The notes beneath the pieces are model-generated. The model was not told the DNA's origin, did not search any database, and was given only the letters and a program-made list of their open reading frames with translations. This document shows, one piece after another, positions 23,992 through 32,201 of a DNA stretch of 35,695 nt. Position 1 is the stretch's first letter, and every line of letters begins with the position of its first letter. The stretch covers positions 1-35,695 of the forward strand of contig JAITXI010000012.1 in NCBI GenBank assembly GCA_031284905.1, written 5' to 3'. The position numbers were made by a program, and so were the translations under genes. Source of the DNA: Bacteroidales bacterium. Lineage in GTDB: Bacteria > Bacteroidota > Bacteroidia > Bacteroidales > ML635J-15.

Positions 23992-26589
23992 ATGAAAAAA
24001 TTCAAAACATATTTACCACATATCGTTGCAGTAGTATTATTTGCTATAATATCATTAATTTATAGTTCACCTTTATTAGAAGGGAAAAAAATAAAAGCAA
24101 CTGATTTAGATCAATGGACATCAATTTCTGAAGAAAATAGAAATTATACTAGAGAAACAGGAGAATCAACATTATGGACTAATTCTATGTTTTCAGGAAT
24201 GCCTTATTATACAATTAGTGCACCGCAAGAGAAAAACGTTTTTTGGAATATATATAGATTTATTACATTTGGAAAGACAACACCTTTTGGAATAGTTTTT
24301 TGGTATCTTTTAGGTTTTTATATTTTATTATTAGTGATGAAAATAAATCCTTGGTTATCAATTGCAGGAGCTATTGCTTATGCCTTTTCGTCATATTTTT
24401 TTGTAATATTATTAGCCGGTCATATAACAAAAGCCTTTGCAATTGCATTTATGGCTCCTGTAATTGCAGGTATTTATCTCGCTTATGAGCGGGAAAAACC
24501 GTGGCAAGGATTGTTTCTAACTACTTTCTTTTTATCATTAGAATTTATTACAACTCACGTTCAAATAATCTACTATGCAGGAATGATTACTATAATTTAT
24601 GTTGTTTTTGAATTCATATATTCAATTATTAATAAACATTTTTTGAGATTTCTTAAAACTTCATTTATTTTACTAATTGCTCCAATTTTAGCACTATCAA
24701 TAAATTTTGCAACTATTTATATGACTGCCGAATATACTCAATATTCACTTCGTGGAAAATCAGAATTAAATACTGCTCAACATGATCGTTCCGAAGGACT
24801 TGATAAATCATATGCAACAGCATGGAGTTATGGAATTGGTGAAACATTTACTTTGTTGATTCCCAATATGAAAGGCGCATCTTCAAATTTTAATATTGGA
24901 GAAGATTCTGAAACGTATAAAGTTGTTCAACCATATTTTGGATATGATAATGCTAAAAATATTACAAAATATTTCCCTGCATATTTTGGAGATCAACCAT
25001 TTACAATGGGAACAGTTTATGTCGGCGCAATTATATGCTTTTTGTTTGTTCTAGGATTATTCATTGTTAAAGGTAAAATTAAATGGATATTATTAACTTG
25101 TACTATCGTTTCTTTCTTACTTGCATGGGGACATAATTTTGCATTTCTAACAAATTTCTGTATTGATTATTTGCCCGGATATAATAAATTTAGAACTGTT
25201 TCAACAATTCTTGTTATTGCTGAATTTTCTATGCCTCTTTTGGGAATTTTGGCAATAAATGAAATATTAAAGAAAACAATACCTTTGCAAAAATTGAAAA
25301 TTTTCTTTTTTGTTTCTTTTGCAATTATAGCTTTACCACTTTTAATTTTTATTGTTTCTCCTTCTGTTTCTGGAGTAAATAATCAAACGTCATTAGCTGC
25401 CGATAATAAATTTTGTAACGATTTGGCAACTCATTTTCCAACCGATGCAAGTTATAATCAAGCCAAAGCAAAATTTGTTTCCGATTTACTTGTAGCTACT
25501 AATAATGATAAAATAAATTTAGTTAGAGATTCTGCTATTCGTAGTTTTATTTTTCTTTTGCTTGGAGGTATCGTTGTAATGTTTTTAATTTATAGAAAAA
25601 AATCTGTTAATACTCTTGTTCCGGGACTTGCTTTCTCTGTTTTGTTTCTCTGTGATTTAGTTCCTATTGATAGAGATTATTTTAATAAAGACAATTTTGA
25701 GAAAGAGAAGAAAAATGCAAGTTTAATTTCAAAAAGTAATGCTGATGAATTTATATTAAAAGATAACAGTTATTATAGAGTTTTAAATTTGACTACAAAT
25801 CCTTTAAGCGATGGTATAACTTCATATTGGCATCATTCAATAGGTGGTTATAGCGGGGCAAAAATAAGACGCTATCAAGATATTTGTGACACTATGTTTA
25901 CTAAACCTACGGGAGAATTTAATCAAATTCAAAATGCTATCTATACAGCTTCAATAAATAAATTACCACCAGAACAATTACAAACGTTGTTTTCGCAAAG
26001 AATAAATACTCCTGCGTTAAATATGCTTAATGCAAAATATATAATTTATAATCCGCAACAAACTCCTTTGATAAATAAAAATGCTCTTGGAAATGCATGG
26101 TTTATAAAAGATTATGAAATTGTGAATAGTGCAGATGATGAAATAAATGCATTGAAAACACTAAACACTGCTGAAAAAGCTATTGTTAGTAAACAATTTG
26201 AAAAACAAGCAACAGCCATAAATTTAGATTCTCCTGATTCACTTGCTACTATAACATTAACAGATATTACACCAAATACTGTTGAATATGAAACAAGTTC
26301 TTCTACAGATCAATTTGCAGTTTTTTCAGAAATTTATTATCCAAAAGGCTGGAAGGTTTTTATAGATAATTCTCCTTCTGAACATTTTAGAGCAGATTAT
26401 GTTTTGCGTGCTATGAAAGTACCTTCCGGAAATCATCATATAAAATTTAGTTTTGAACCTGATTCTTATAAAATTGGAATTATTGTTTCATATATTGCCG
26501 TATTTGTTTATTTTTTAATAATATTTGTGTTTTTTGGTTTGATGTTTTATAAAAATAAAACAAAAATAAATTCTCAAAAAATAATTTGA
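23992..26589 (+). CDS. YfhO-family polytopic membrane protein
   Basis: 865 residues. The first transmembrane helix (YLPHIVAVVLFAIISLIY) is followed by the large periplasmic-loop start SSPLLEGKKIKATDLDQWTS and a landmark WTNSMFSGMPYYTIS, both typical of Bacteroidetes YfhO proteins. About twelve membrane helices follow, then a soluble C-terminal region from ~570 containing SYYRVLNLTTNPLSDG and NMLNAKYIIYNP, and a final membrane helix near 840. The family has a GT-C-like fold and in Firmicutes takes part in glycosylation of lipoteichoic acid; in Bacteroidetes the substrate is unknown. It stands alone between the J-domain gene and a dead transposase. Confidence 0.88.
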   Translation: MKKFKTYLPHIVAVVLFAIISLIYSSPLLEGKKIKATDLDQWTSISEENRNYTRETGESTLWTNSMFSGMPYYTISAPQEKNVFWNIYRFITFGKTTPFGIVFWYLLGFYILLLVMKINPWLSIAGAIAYAFSSYFFVILLAGHITKAFAIAFMAPVIAGIYLAYEREKPWQGLFLTTFFLSLEFITTHVQIIYYAGMITIIYVVFEFIYSIINKHFLRFLKTSFILLIAPILALSINFATIYMTAEYTQYSLRGKSELNTAQHDRSEGLDKSYATAWSYGIGETFTLLIPNMKGASSNFNIGEDSETYKVVQPYFGYDNAKNITKYFPAYFGDQPFTMGTVYVGAIICFLFVLGLFIVKGKIKWILLTCTIVSFLLAWGHNFAFLTNFCIDYLPGYNKFRTVSTILVIAEFSMPLLGILAINEILKKTIPLQKLKIFFFVSFAIIALPLLIFIVSPSVSGVNNQTSLAADNKFCNDLATHFPTDASYNQAKAKFVSDLLVATNNDKINLVRDSAIRSFIFLLLGGIVVMFLIYRKKSVNTLVPGLAFSVLFLCDLVPIDRDYFNKDNFEKEKKNASLISKSNADEFILKDNSYYRVLNLTTNPLSDGITSYWHHSIGGYSGAKIRRYQDICDTMFTKPTGEFNQIQNAIYTASINKLPPEQLQTLFSQRINTPALNMLNAKYIIYNPQQTPLINKNALGNAWFIKDYEIVNSADDEINALKTLNTAEKAIVSKQFEKQATAINLDSPDSLATITLTDITPNTVEYETSSSTDQFAVFSEIYYPKGWKVFIDNSPSEHFRADYVLRAMKVPSGNHHIKFSFEPDSYKIGIIVSYIAVFVYFLIIFVFFGLMFYKNKTKINSQKII

Positions 26590-26614
26590 TGAAAAGCCAT
26601 TTTTTGATAATCTA

Positions 26615-27169
26615 TTAAAACCTTAACTTTCTCCTAATATTTACGTAATATTCAAGATTTTCAATTTTTGTATCATGTATCGATAGTCTTCTTCGTAGTT
26701 TCTGCATTAAACCACGGCTAATTGATTTTAAACTTTTTAATTCGGAGAGAATCATCAAAAAATCGAAAAGGGAATAGATTTTGTTAAGTTCATTGTCTTT
26801 GGCTGTTGCAAAATACGATAGTACCATTGCAATACGATATGATTTATAAACATACAACCTTCCAATGATTGCGAATTTTGCATATAAGTATAGTCTGCTT
26901 TCAATCTGGTTCAGATGCACATCCATCGTATTCCCTGCCCCGAACCCGTTCCACTTTGAATTGTTGTTTTCGCAATTGTGCTTTTTCCGATTCTACAAAG
27001 CTGTCTGCTTCGGTGATTTCCCCAATAATTTTTCGGTTATCTTGACCTACCATTTTTTCTCGGGCTTCCATTTGCTGGTGACTTCATACAAATAATAGTT
27101 TCCATTGATGCAACGCTGTTCTGTATTTATTTCCAATTTTTTTGCATCTTTGCGTTTCTTTAACAGCAT
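26615..27169 (-). pseudogene. Degraded insertion-sequence transposase
   Basis: From an ATG complementary to 27167-27169 the frame reads MLLKKRKDAKKLEINTEQRC, then INGNYYLYEVTSKWKPEKKW and a stop. In a shifted frame it continues KIIGEITEADSFVESEKAQL, then RKQQFKVERVRGREYD, and a third stretch (26926-26615) returns to another frame with VLSYFATAKDNELNKIYSLF and ends near IENLEYYVNIRRKLRF. These are pieces of one transposase of the IS4-like group that opens with YYLYE and GKITE motifs. At least two frameshifts and several stops separate them, and the DDE core is missing. The exact IS family is uncertain. Around 27170-27379 only AT-rich spacer is seen. Confidence 0.65.
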
Positions 27170-27379
27170 AATAAATAACAGTATTAATAAAACATTTAAT
27201 GAATATCGTAAAAAATACCCAAAAAAATTTGAGACTTTACATTATACAATATTTTAAAATATAAAACGGTTTTTCTTTAAAAGATTAAGCATTTGTAAAA
27301 TTATTATTTTGTTAATAAAAATGTTAATATCGTGTAAAAAATTGTGAAAAAATCGAAATGAAATTTTATAATTTTATTG

Positions 27380-27387
27380 TATTTTTG
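27380..27387 (+). promoter_or_regulatory. -7 box immediately upstream of ftsK
   Basis: TATTTTTG ends only 4 bases before the ATG at 27392. If used, transcription would begin at or just before the start codon, giving an almost leaderless mRNA; otherwise translation begins at the ATG at 27449. Confidence 0.5.
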
Positions 27388-27391
27388 TAAA

Positions 27392-29836
27392 ATGTATAAG
27401 AAAGAAGAAAAAAATAATACTGAAAAACATAAATCTGAAACAGACAACATGTTAAAAAAGAAATTCTCATTTTTTAAAGATGAAAAATTTCAATTGATAT
27501 TTGGATTATTTATCTTTTTATTTTCAATGATTGCATTAATTGCATTCATATCTTATTTTTTTACTTGGGAAAAAGATTCAAATATAGTTCAAAAGGATTT
27601 TTTTAAAGTCCTTTTTTCTAACATAAGATCTAAAAATTCTATCGGATTATTTGGAGCTTTTTTATCTAATATATTTATACATAAAACTTTTGGAATAGGC
27701 TCATTTGGTTTCATTTTTTTAGGATTCCTATTTTCTATTCAAATTTTTACAAAAAAAATTCCTAACCTCGTTAAAGTTTTTTTCCTAACTTTAATTGCAA
27801 TTTTTTGGACTAGTATAGTAGCTTCAATTTTTGATAATGATTATCAAATTTTTGGTGGAGCTTATGGATATTTTATTTTAAATTGGTTGGAAAATTCTAT
27901 CGGAAAATTTGGAGCATATTCGCTTCTTTTCTTTTCTCTTCTAATAATTTTAGTATATTTGCTTCCAAATTCAATTCCAAAATGTAAAAAATTTCTTTCA
28001 AAAATATTTAATCGCAAACATATAGAACCAAAATCTGAAATCAATAAATCTGAAAATAATAATTCAAAAATAAATAATATTGATGATTTAGATGATTTAG
28101 ATGACTTAATAAATCAAAATAAATCACTTAGAACTGAAAATTCAGATATTGAAATAGAAATCACTAAAAATCAATATTATAATGAAGATGAGCCAAAAAA
28201 CATTGAGAAAAATGAAGCTATTATAAAAGATGAAATTGATTTTGAAGTAGGAGAATTTGATTCTGAAAAAATTATTGATGAAGATGATTTTAACAATCAA
28301 CAATTAGAAGATTATGACCCAACTAAAGATTTAGAATATTATAAATTGCCTCCCATAGATATTTTAAATGATTATCCGACAAACAGGGGAAATATTTCGG
28401 AAGCAGAATTTAATGCCGAACTTAAAGCAAATTCTGATAAAATTGTTAAAACTTTGAATGATTATAAAATAGAAATTTCAAAAATAAAAGCTACTGTCGG
28501 TCCTGCTGTTACTCTTTATGAAATAATTCCGGCTCCCGGTGTAAAAATTTCAAAAATAAAAAGTCTTGAAGATGATATTGCACTCAGTCTTGCAGCTCTC
28601 GGTATCAGAATTGAAGCACCAATTCCAGGAAAAGGGACAATCGGAATTGAAGTTCCAAATTCAAAACCTGATGTTGTTTCAATGCGTTCTGTTTTAAAAT
28701 CCGAAAAATTTCAAAATTCAAAATACGAACTTCCTGTTGCAATGGGAAAAACTATTTCAAACGAAACTTATGTTTTCAATTTGGCAAAGACTCCTCACTT
28801 ATTAGTAGCAGGAGCAACCGGACAAGGAAAATCTGTTGGAATAAATGTTATAATAACATCTCTATTGTACAAAAAACACCCTTCACAACTAAAATTCGTT
28901 CTTATTGACCCCAAAATGGTTGAACTATCATTGTATAATAAAATTGAAAAAAATTTTTTGGCAAAATTACCTAACGAAGAATCTGCAATTATTACTGATG
29001 TTACAAAGGTTGTCCCTGTGATGAATTCACTTTGTATTTTAATGGACGAAAGATATAGACTTCTTACATTAGCAAGCGTTAGAAATATTATTGAATATAA
29101 CGAAAAATTTATTAAACGAAAATTAAATCCTAATAATGGACATTATTTCATGCCATATATCGTAGTTGTTATTGATGAATTTGCAGATATTATTGTTCAA
29201 GAAGGAAAACAAATAGAAGCTCCAATTTCTAGAATAGCAGCGAAAGCCAGAGCTATTGGAATCCATTTAATTGTTGCTACTCAACGTCCTTCAACTGATG
29301 TAATTACAGGTGTGATAAAAGCTAATTTCCCGACAAGAGTTGCCTTTAAAGTTACGAATATTCACGATTCAAAAACAATATTAGACCATACAGGAGCAAA
29401 TCAATTAATCGGAAAAGGAGATATGCTAATTTCAGAAAATGGACAAATTGTTCGTTTACAAAGTGCTTTTGTTGATACTCCCGAAGTCGAAAATCTTGTT
29501 GATTTTATTAGTAAACAACAAAGTTATTCTTATGCTATGCCATTACCGGAACCCTCCACATCTGATAACGAATATGGAAGTTCAGGAAATAACTTAAATT
29601 CAAATGAAAAAGATGAATTGTTTGTCGAAGCAGCTAGATTAATTGTTCGACACCAACAAGGTTCAACCTCTTTAATTCAAAGAAAAATGAGTTTAGGATA
29701 CAATAGAGCCGGACGAATTATTGACCAACTCGAAGCCGCAGGCATTGTCGGTCCTTATGAAGGAAGTAAAGCTCGCCAAGTAAATTTTCCTGACGAATAT
29801 TCTTTAGATCAATACTTAAATACATTAAATTTATAA
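27392..29836 (+). CDS. ftsK: FtsK/SpoIIIE DNA translocase
   Basis: About 814 residues (796 from the alternative ATG at 27449). It has four N-terminal membrane helices (~35-190), then an acidic linker (INNIDDLDDLDDLINQN, with many Glu/Asp up to ~310). The RecA-like motor follows, with Walker A AGATGQGKSVG (K480) and Walker B IVVVIDEFADII (D595), preceded by the ASCE alpha domain (AAPG-type loop IIPAPGVKISKIKSLEDDIA). The C-terminal gamma winged helix reads LFVEAARLIVRHQQGSTSLI, then AGRIIDQLEAAGIVGP. The protein sits at the division septum and pumps chromosome ends clear while reading KOPS-like polarity sequences. The linker is shorter than in E. coli FtsK, as usual in Bacteroidetes. Confidence 0.95.
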   Translation: MYKKEEKNNTEKHKSETDNMLKKKFSFFKDEKFQLIFGLFIFLFSMIALIAFISYFFTWEKDSNIVQKDFFKVLFSNIRSKNSIGLFGAFLSNIFIHKTFGIGSFGFIFLGFLFSIQIFTKKIPNLVKVFFLTLIAIFWTSIVASIFDNDYQIFGGAYGYFILNWLENSIGKFGAYSLLFFSLLIILVYLLPNSIPKCKKFLSKIFNRKHIEPKSEINKSENNNSKINNIDDLDDLDDLINQNKSLRTENSDIEIEITKNQYYNEDEPKNIEKNEAIIKDEIDFEVGEFDSEKIIDEDDFNNQQLEDYDPTKDLEYYKLPPIDILNDYPTNRGNISEAEFNAELKANSDKIVKTLNDYKIEISKIKATVGPAVTLYEIIPAPGVKISKIKSLEDDIALSLAALGIRIEAPIPGKGTIGIEVPNSKPDVVSMRSVLKSEKFQNSKYELPVAMGKTISNETYVFNLAKTPHLLVAGATGQGKSVGINVIITSLLYKKHPSQLKFVLIDPKMVELSLYNKIEKNFLAKLPNEESAIITDVTKVVPVMNSLCILMDERYRLLTLASVRNIIEYNEKFIKRKLNPNNGHYFMPYIVVVIDEFADIIVQEGKQIEAPISRIAAKARAIGIHLIVATQRPSTDVITGVIKANFPTRVAFKVTNIHDSKTILDHTGANQLIGKGDMLISENGQIVRLQSAFVDTPEVENLVDFISKQQSYSYAMPLPEPSTSDNEYGSSGNNLNSNEKDELFVEAARLIVRHQQGSTSLIQRKMSLGYNRAGRIIDQLEAAGIVGPYEGSKARQVNFPDEYSLDQYLNTLNL

Positions 29837-29916
29837 ATTTAATTACAGGCATTGTTAATCAAGTATATATAGTGTTCCATTTCGATGATACATAATACTA
29901 AATTGCTATCATTGTA

Positions 29917-29965
29917 CGATTTTGGCTTCAAAAAATTATTTAGCTCGGAAGTAAACAAATACCTT
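29917..29965 (+). pseudogene. N-terminal fragment of an Rpn nuclease gene
   Basis: The frame reads DFGFKKLFSSEVNKYL and stops at 29966. Bases 29917-29959 match the complement of 15779-15821, near the start of the intact Rpn gene, with one mismatch in 43. Sequence on both sides is unrelated. This is a copied or left-over piece of the same family, not a functional gene. Confidence 0.8.
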
Positions 29966-29975
29966 TGAGTATGCA

Positions 29976-30250
29976 ATGACTCCAATTATTATGGCAATTG
30001 CATTTTTTATCAGAACAACAACTTGGATGTCGATTGATGATGTTCTTGATAATATCAATATTCAAGCTGGAAAAATTTCAAAATCCGCTTTATATAGTTT
30101 TTTTATTCGTAAAGGTATCAATATCAAACCAAAAGAAAAACAATTTAAAGAATACTATCCTGGATTTTTGCACATTGATTTAAGGAAATGCTCAAAAGAG
30201 TGAACGGTACTATTAAAAATGTTTCTATTTTAAAATTTGATTATACTTAG
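29976..30250 (+). pseudogene. IS481-type transposase with internal deletion
   Basis: The first part (29976-30203) reads an IS481 N-terminal region: MAIAFFIRTTTWMSIDDVLD, ISKSALYSFFIRKGI, and YPGFLHIDLRK, where the Asp of HID would be the first catalytic acid. In the next frame, 30188-30250 reads MLKRVNGTIKNVSILKFDYT. That resembles the late integrase-core motif MVERVNGTIKN, but with Lys in place of the third catalytic Glu. Most of the DDE core between these parts is gone. A short deletion derivative, certainly inactive. Confidence 0.7.
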
Positions 30251-30845
30251 TGGGACTACGGAATTAACAGCACAAAGTGGAACATTTACAGATGGGAGTG
30301 GTTCTAATAACTACGCAAATAATACAAATTGTTCTTGGCTTATTCAACCTTCAAATGCTTCATCAATTACTCTATCATTCTCGGCTTTTAATACAGAAAC
30401 CGGTTATGACGGAGTAATCGTATATAATGGAGCAAATAATTCATCGCCTATTCTATGATAATTTTTCGGAACATCACTACCGCCTTCTGTTAATTCAACA
30501 AGAGGAAGTATGTTTGTGGAATTTTTAAGTGACGCTAGTATTAGAACTCAAGGTTGGACAGCAAATTATACTTCGACTTCAACAATTGATATTGATGAAG
30601 TGCTATTAAAAAATAATTTAAAAATATTTCCTAATCCAACTTATGGTGTATTTACAATATTTTTAGATATTGAAACTTTTGTAACATTTGAAATTCTTGA
30701 TATTTTAGGAAAACAAGTATTAAAAACAAATAAAATAATTAAAGAAGATAATAATATTGAGGCATCGGAATTAAGTAATGGTATTTATATGATTAAATTT
30801 TCGATTAGAAACAGTTCTTTTATTGAAAGATTAATCATTAATTAA
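30237..30845 (+). pseudogene. Broken CUB-domain secreted protein with T9SS type A sorting domain
   Basis: A single frame encodes a CUB domain (SGTFTDGSGSNNYANNTNCS, ITLSFSAFNTETGYDGVIVY, then FFGTSLPPSVNSTRGSMFVE and GWTANYTS) and a complete type A sorting domain (LKIFPNPTYGVFTIF, ILDILGKQVLKT, ELSNGIYMIKFS, ending ERLIIN). Two adjacent in-frame stop codons (TGA at 30456, TAA at 30459) cut the CUB domain exactly where a Gly-x-phe-phe-gly-type loop is expected. The N-terminal signal peptide and catalytic or adhesive domains are absent, replaced by IS481 debris. It is therefore a truncated and stopped gene, not a functional secreted protein. Confidence 0.82.
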
Positions 30846-30975
30846 GTAGAATAACACTTAATCATCCGAAAAGTTAAAAAAAATATTTTTGTATTTCGGA
30901 AAAAAATATTACTTTTGATGAATTTTAAAGAAGTAAGTTTGAAATTTTAGGGTAATTTATTAAAATAATTAATAT

Positions 30976-31962
30976 ATGAAAAGAATATTATTTTTCGCTG
31001 TTATAACAGTATTTTTTGGAGTTTTATTTACAAATTGTAAAAAAGAAGAAAAAATTACATTATCTGTTGATAAATCAGCTATTTCTGCAATAGCTACTGA
31101 AGAAAACTATTTTATTACTGTAACAAGTAATGGTTCGTGGTCTGCTATTGTCAATTCAAATGCTAAATCGTGGTGTAAAATTGCCCCAATTTCTGCACCC
31201 GGTAATGGAACAATAACGGTTTCTATATCGGAAAATAGATTTAGTAATAAACGTTTGGCTACGATAACTATTTCTGTCGGAGATATTACGAAAGAAGTAA
31301 TTGTTACACAACAAGCCGCAATTTTTGGTGAACCTGAAATGGTAGCTGTTTCGGGAGGCACTACAACAATAAATGGTACAGAAATAACTATTAGCAGTTT
31401 TCAAATAGGAAAATATGAAGTAACTCAAAAAATGTGGTACGATGTGATGGGAAGTTGGCAAGGAACAACACTTTCTGCTCCTATAGGTGAAGGCGATGAT
31501 TTTCCGGTCTATAATATAAGCCACAATGAAGTTCAAAGTTTTTTAAACAAACTCAATCAAATGACCGGCAAGAATTATCGTTTACCAACCGAAACAGAAT
31601 GGGAATATGCAGCTAAAGGAGGACAAAGTTCTAATAATTACAGTTATAGCGGTAGTAATGTAATTACATTAGTAGCATGGTTTAGAGAAGAAGGTGGAAA
31701 AATTAAGCATGAAGTAGGCAAGAAAGCTCCGAATGAATTGGGTATTTATGACATGACCGGCAATGTTTCGGAGTGGTGTAGTGATTGGTTTGGAAATATT
31801 TATCCGACAAGTAACCTTACCGGTCCTGTGAATGGCTCAGCACACGTGTATCGTGGAGGAAGTAGTTTTGATGTAGCTACAAGTTGTCTTGTAACAAAAC
31901 GTTTTTATGCTACTCCCGACCACAAATCTAATATTATAGGATTTAGGCTTGCTATTAATTAA
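30976..31962 (+). CDS. Lipoprotein with BACON domain and formylglycine-generating-enzyme (SUMF1) fold
   Basis: 328 residues. Signal peptide and lipobox FTNC (Cys at residue 21) are followed by a BACON domain (~27-112: ITLSVDKSAISAIATEENYF, WSAIVNSNAKSWCKIAP, ATITISVGDITKEVIVTQQA). The C-terminal FGE/SUMF1 domain follows (MVAVSGGTTTINGTEITIS, IGKYEVTQKMWYDVMG, KNYRLPTETEWEYAAKGG, IYDMTGNVSEWCSDW, YRGGSSF, IIGFRLAIN). True FGE converts a sulfatase Cys to formylglycine in the cytoplasm. Surface versions like this usually lack that activity and act as binding or T6SS/T9SS-associated scaffolds. No paired active-site cysteines are evident, so I predict a non-catalytic surface protein. The position next to the CUB and CHU_C proteins fits an envelope role. 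Confidence 0.9.
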   Translation: MKRILFFAVITVFFGVLFTNCKKEEKITLSVDKSAISAIATEENYFITVTSNGSWSAIVNSNAKSWCKIAPISAPGNGTITVSISENRFSNKRLATITISVGDITKEVIVTQQAAIFGEPEMVAVSGGTTTINGTEITISSFQIGKYEVTQKMWYDVMGSWQGTTLSAPIGEGDDFPVYNISHNEVQSFLNKLNQMTGKNYRLPTETEWEYAAKGGQSSNNYSYSGSNVITLVAWFREEGGKIKHEVGKKAPNELGIYDMTGNVSEWCSDWFGNIYPTSNLTGPVNGSAHVYRGGSSFDVATSCLVTKRFYATPDHKSNIIGFRLAIN

Positions 31963-32161
31963 ATTTTTTGAATAAAATAAATTTGCTCAAAGATTGAAAA
32001 TGAATAATATTAGTTTTGTTACAAGTTTGATTTGTAAATAGCTAATATGAGAAGTTTATATCTTTTAATGCTGAAATATAAAGAATTGAGAAATCTTTAA
32101 CCTTAAATTATTATATAGAATAATTTAATTTTCTTATTTTTTTCAAAAAAATCAACATTTT

Positions 32162-32193
32162 TTTGAAATTTAGCATAATTATTGATACTTTTG
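32162..32193 (+). promoter_or_regulatory. Promoter of the T9SS type B surface-protein gene
   Basis: TTTG (32162-32165), a 20-base spacer and TACTTTTG (32186-32193) give a full Bacteroidetes promoter 8 bases before the ATG at 32202. The leader would be only a few bases long. The spacer before it (31963-32161) has no gene. Confidence 0.8.
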
Positions 32194-32201
32194 TATATTA
32201 A

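Noticed and set aside
26865..27095. 76-codon plus-strand frame over the dead transposase
   Set aside because: It is a shadow of minus-strand transposase coding; the minus-strand pieces match a known protein pattern.
27392..29836. FtsK/HerA translocase of a conjugative element
   Set aside because: Four N-terminal membrane helices, acidic linker and the gamma winged helix mark the chromosomal division protein.
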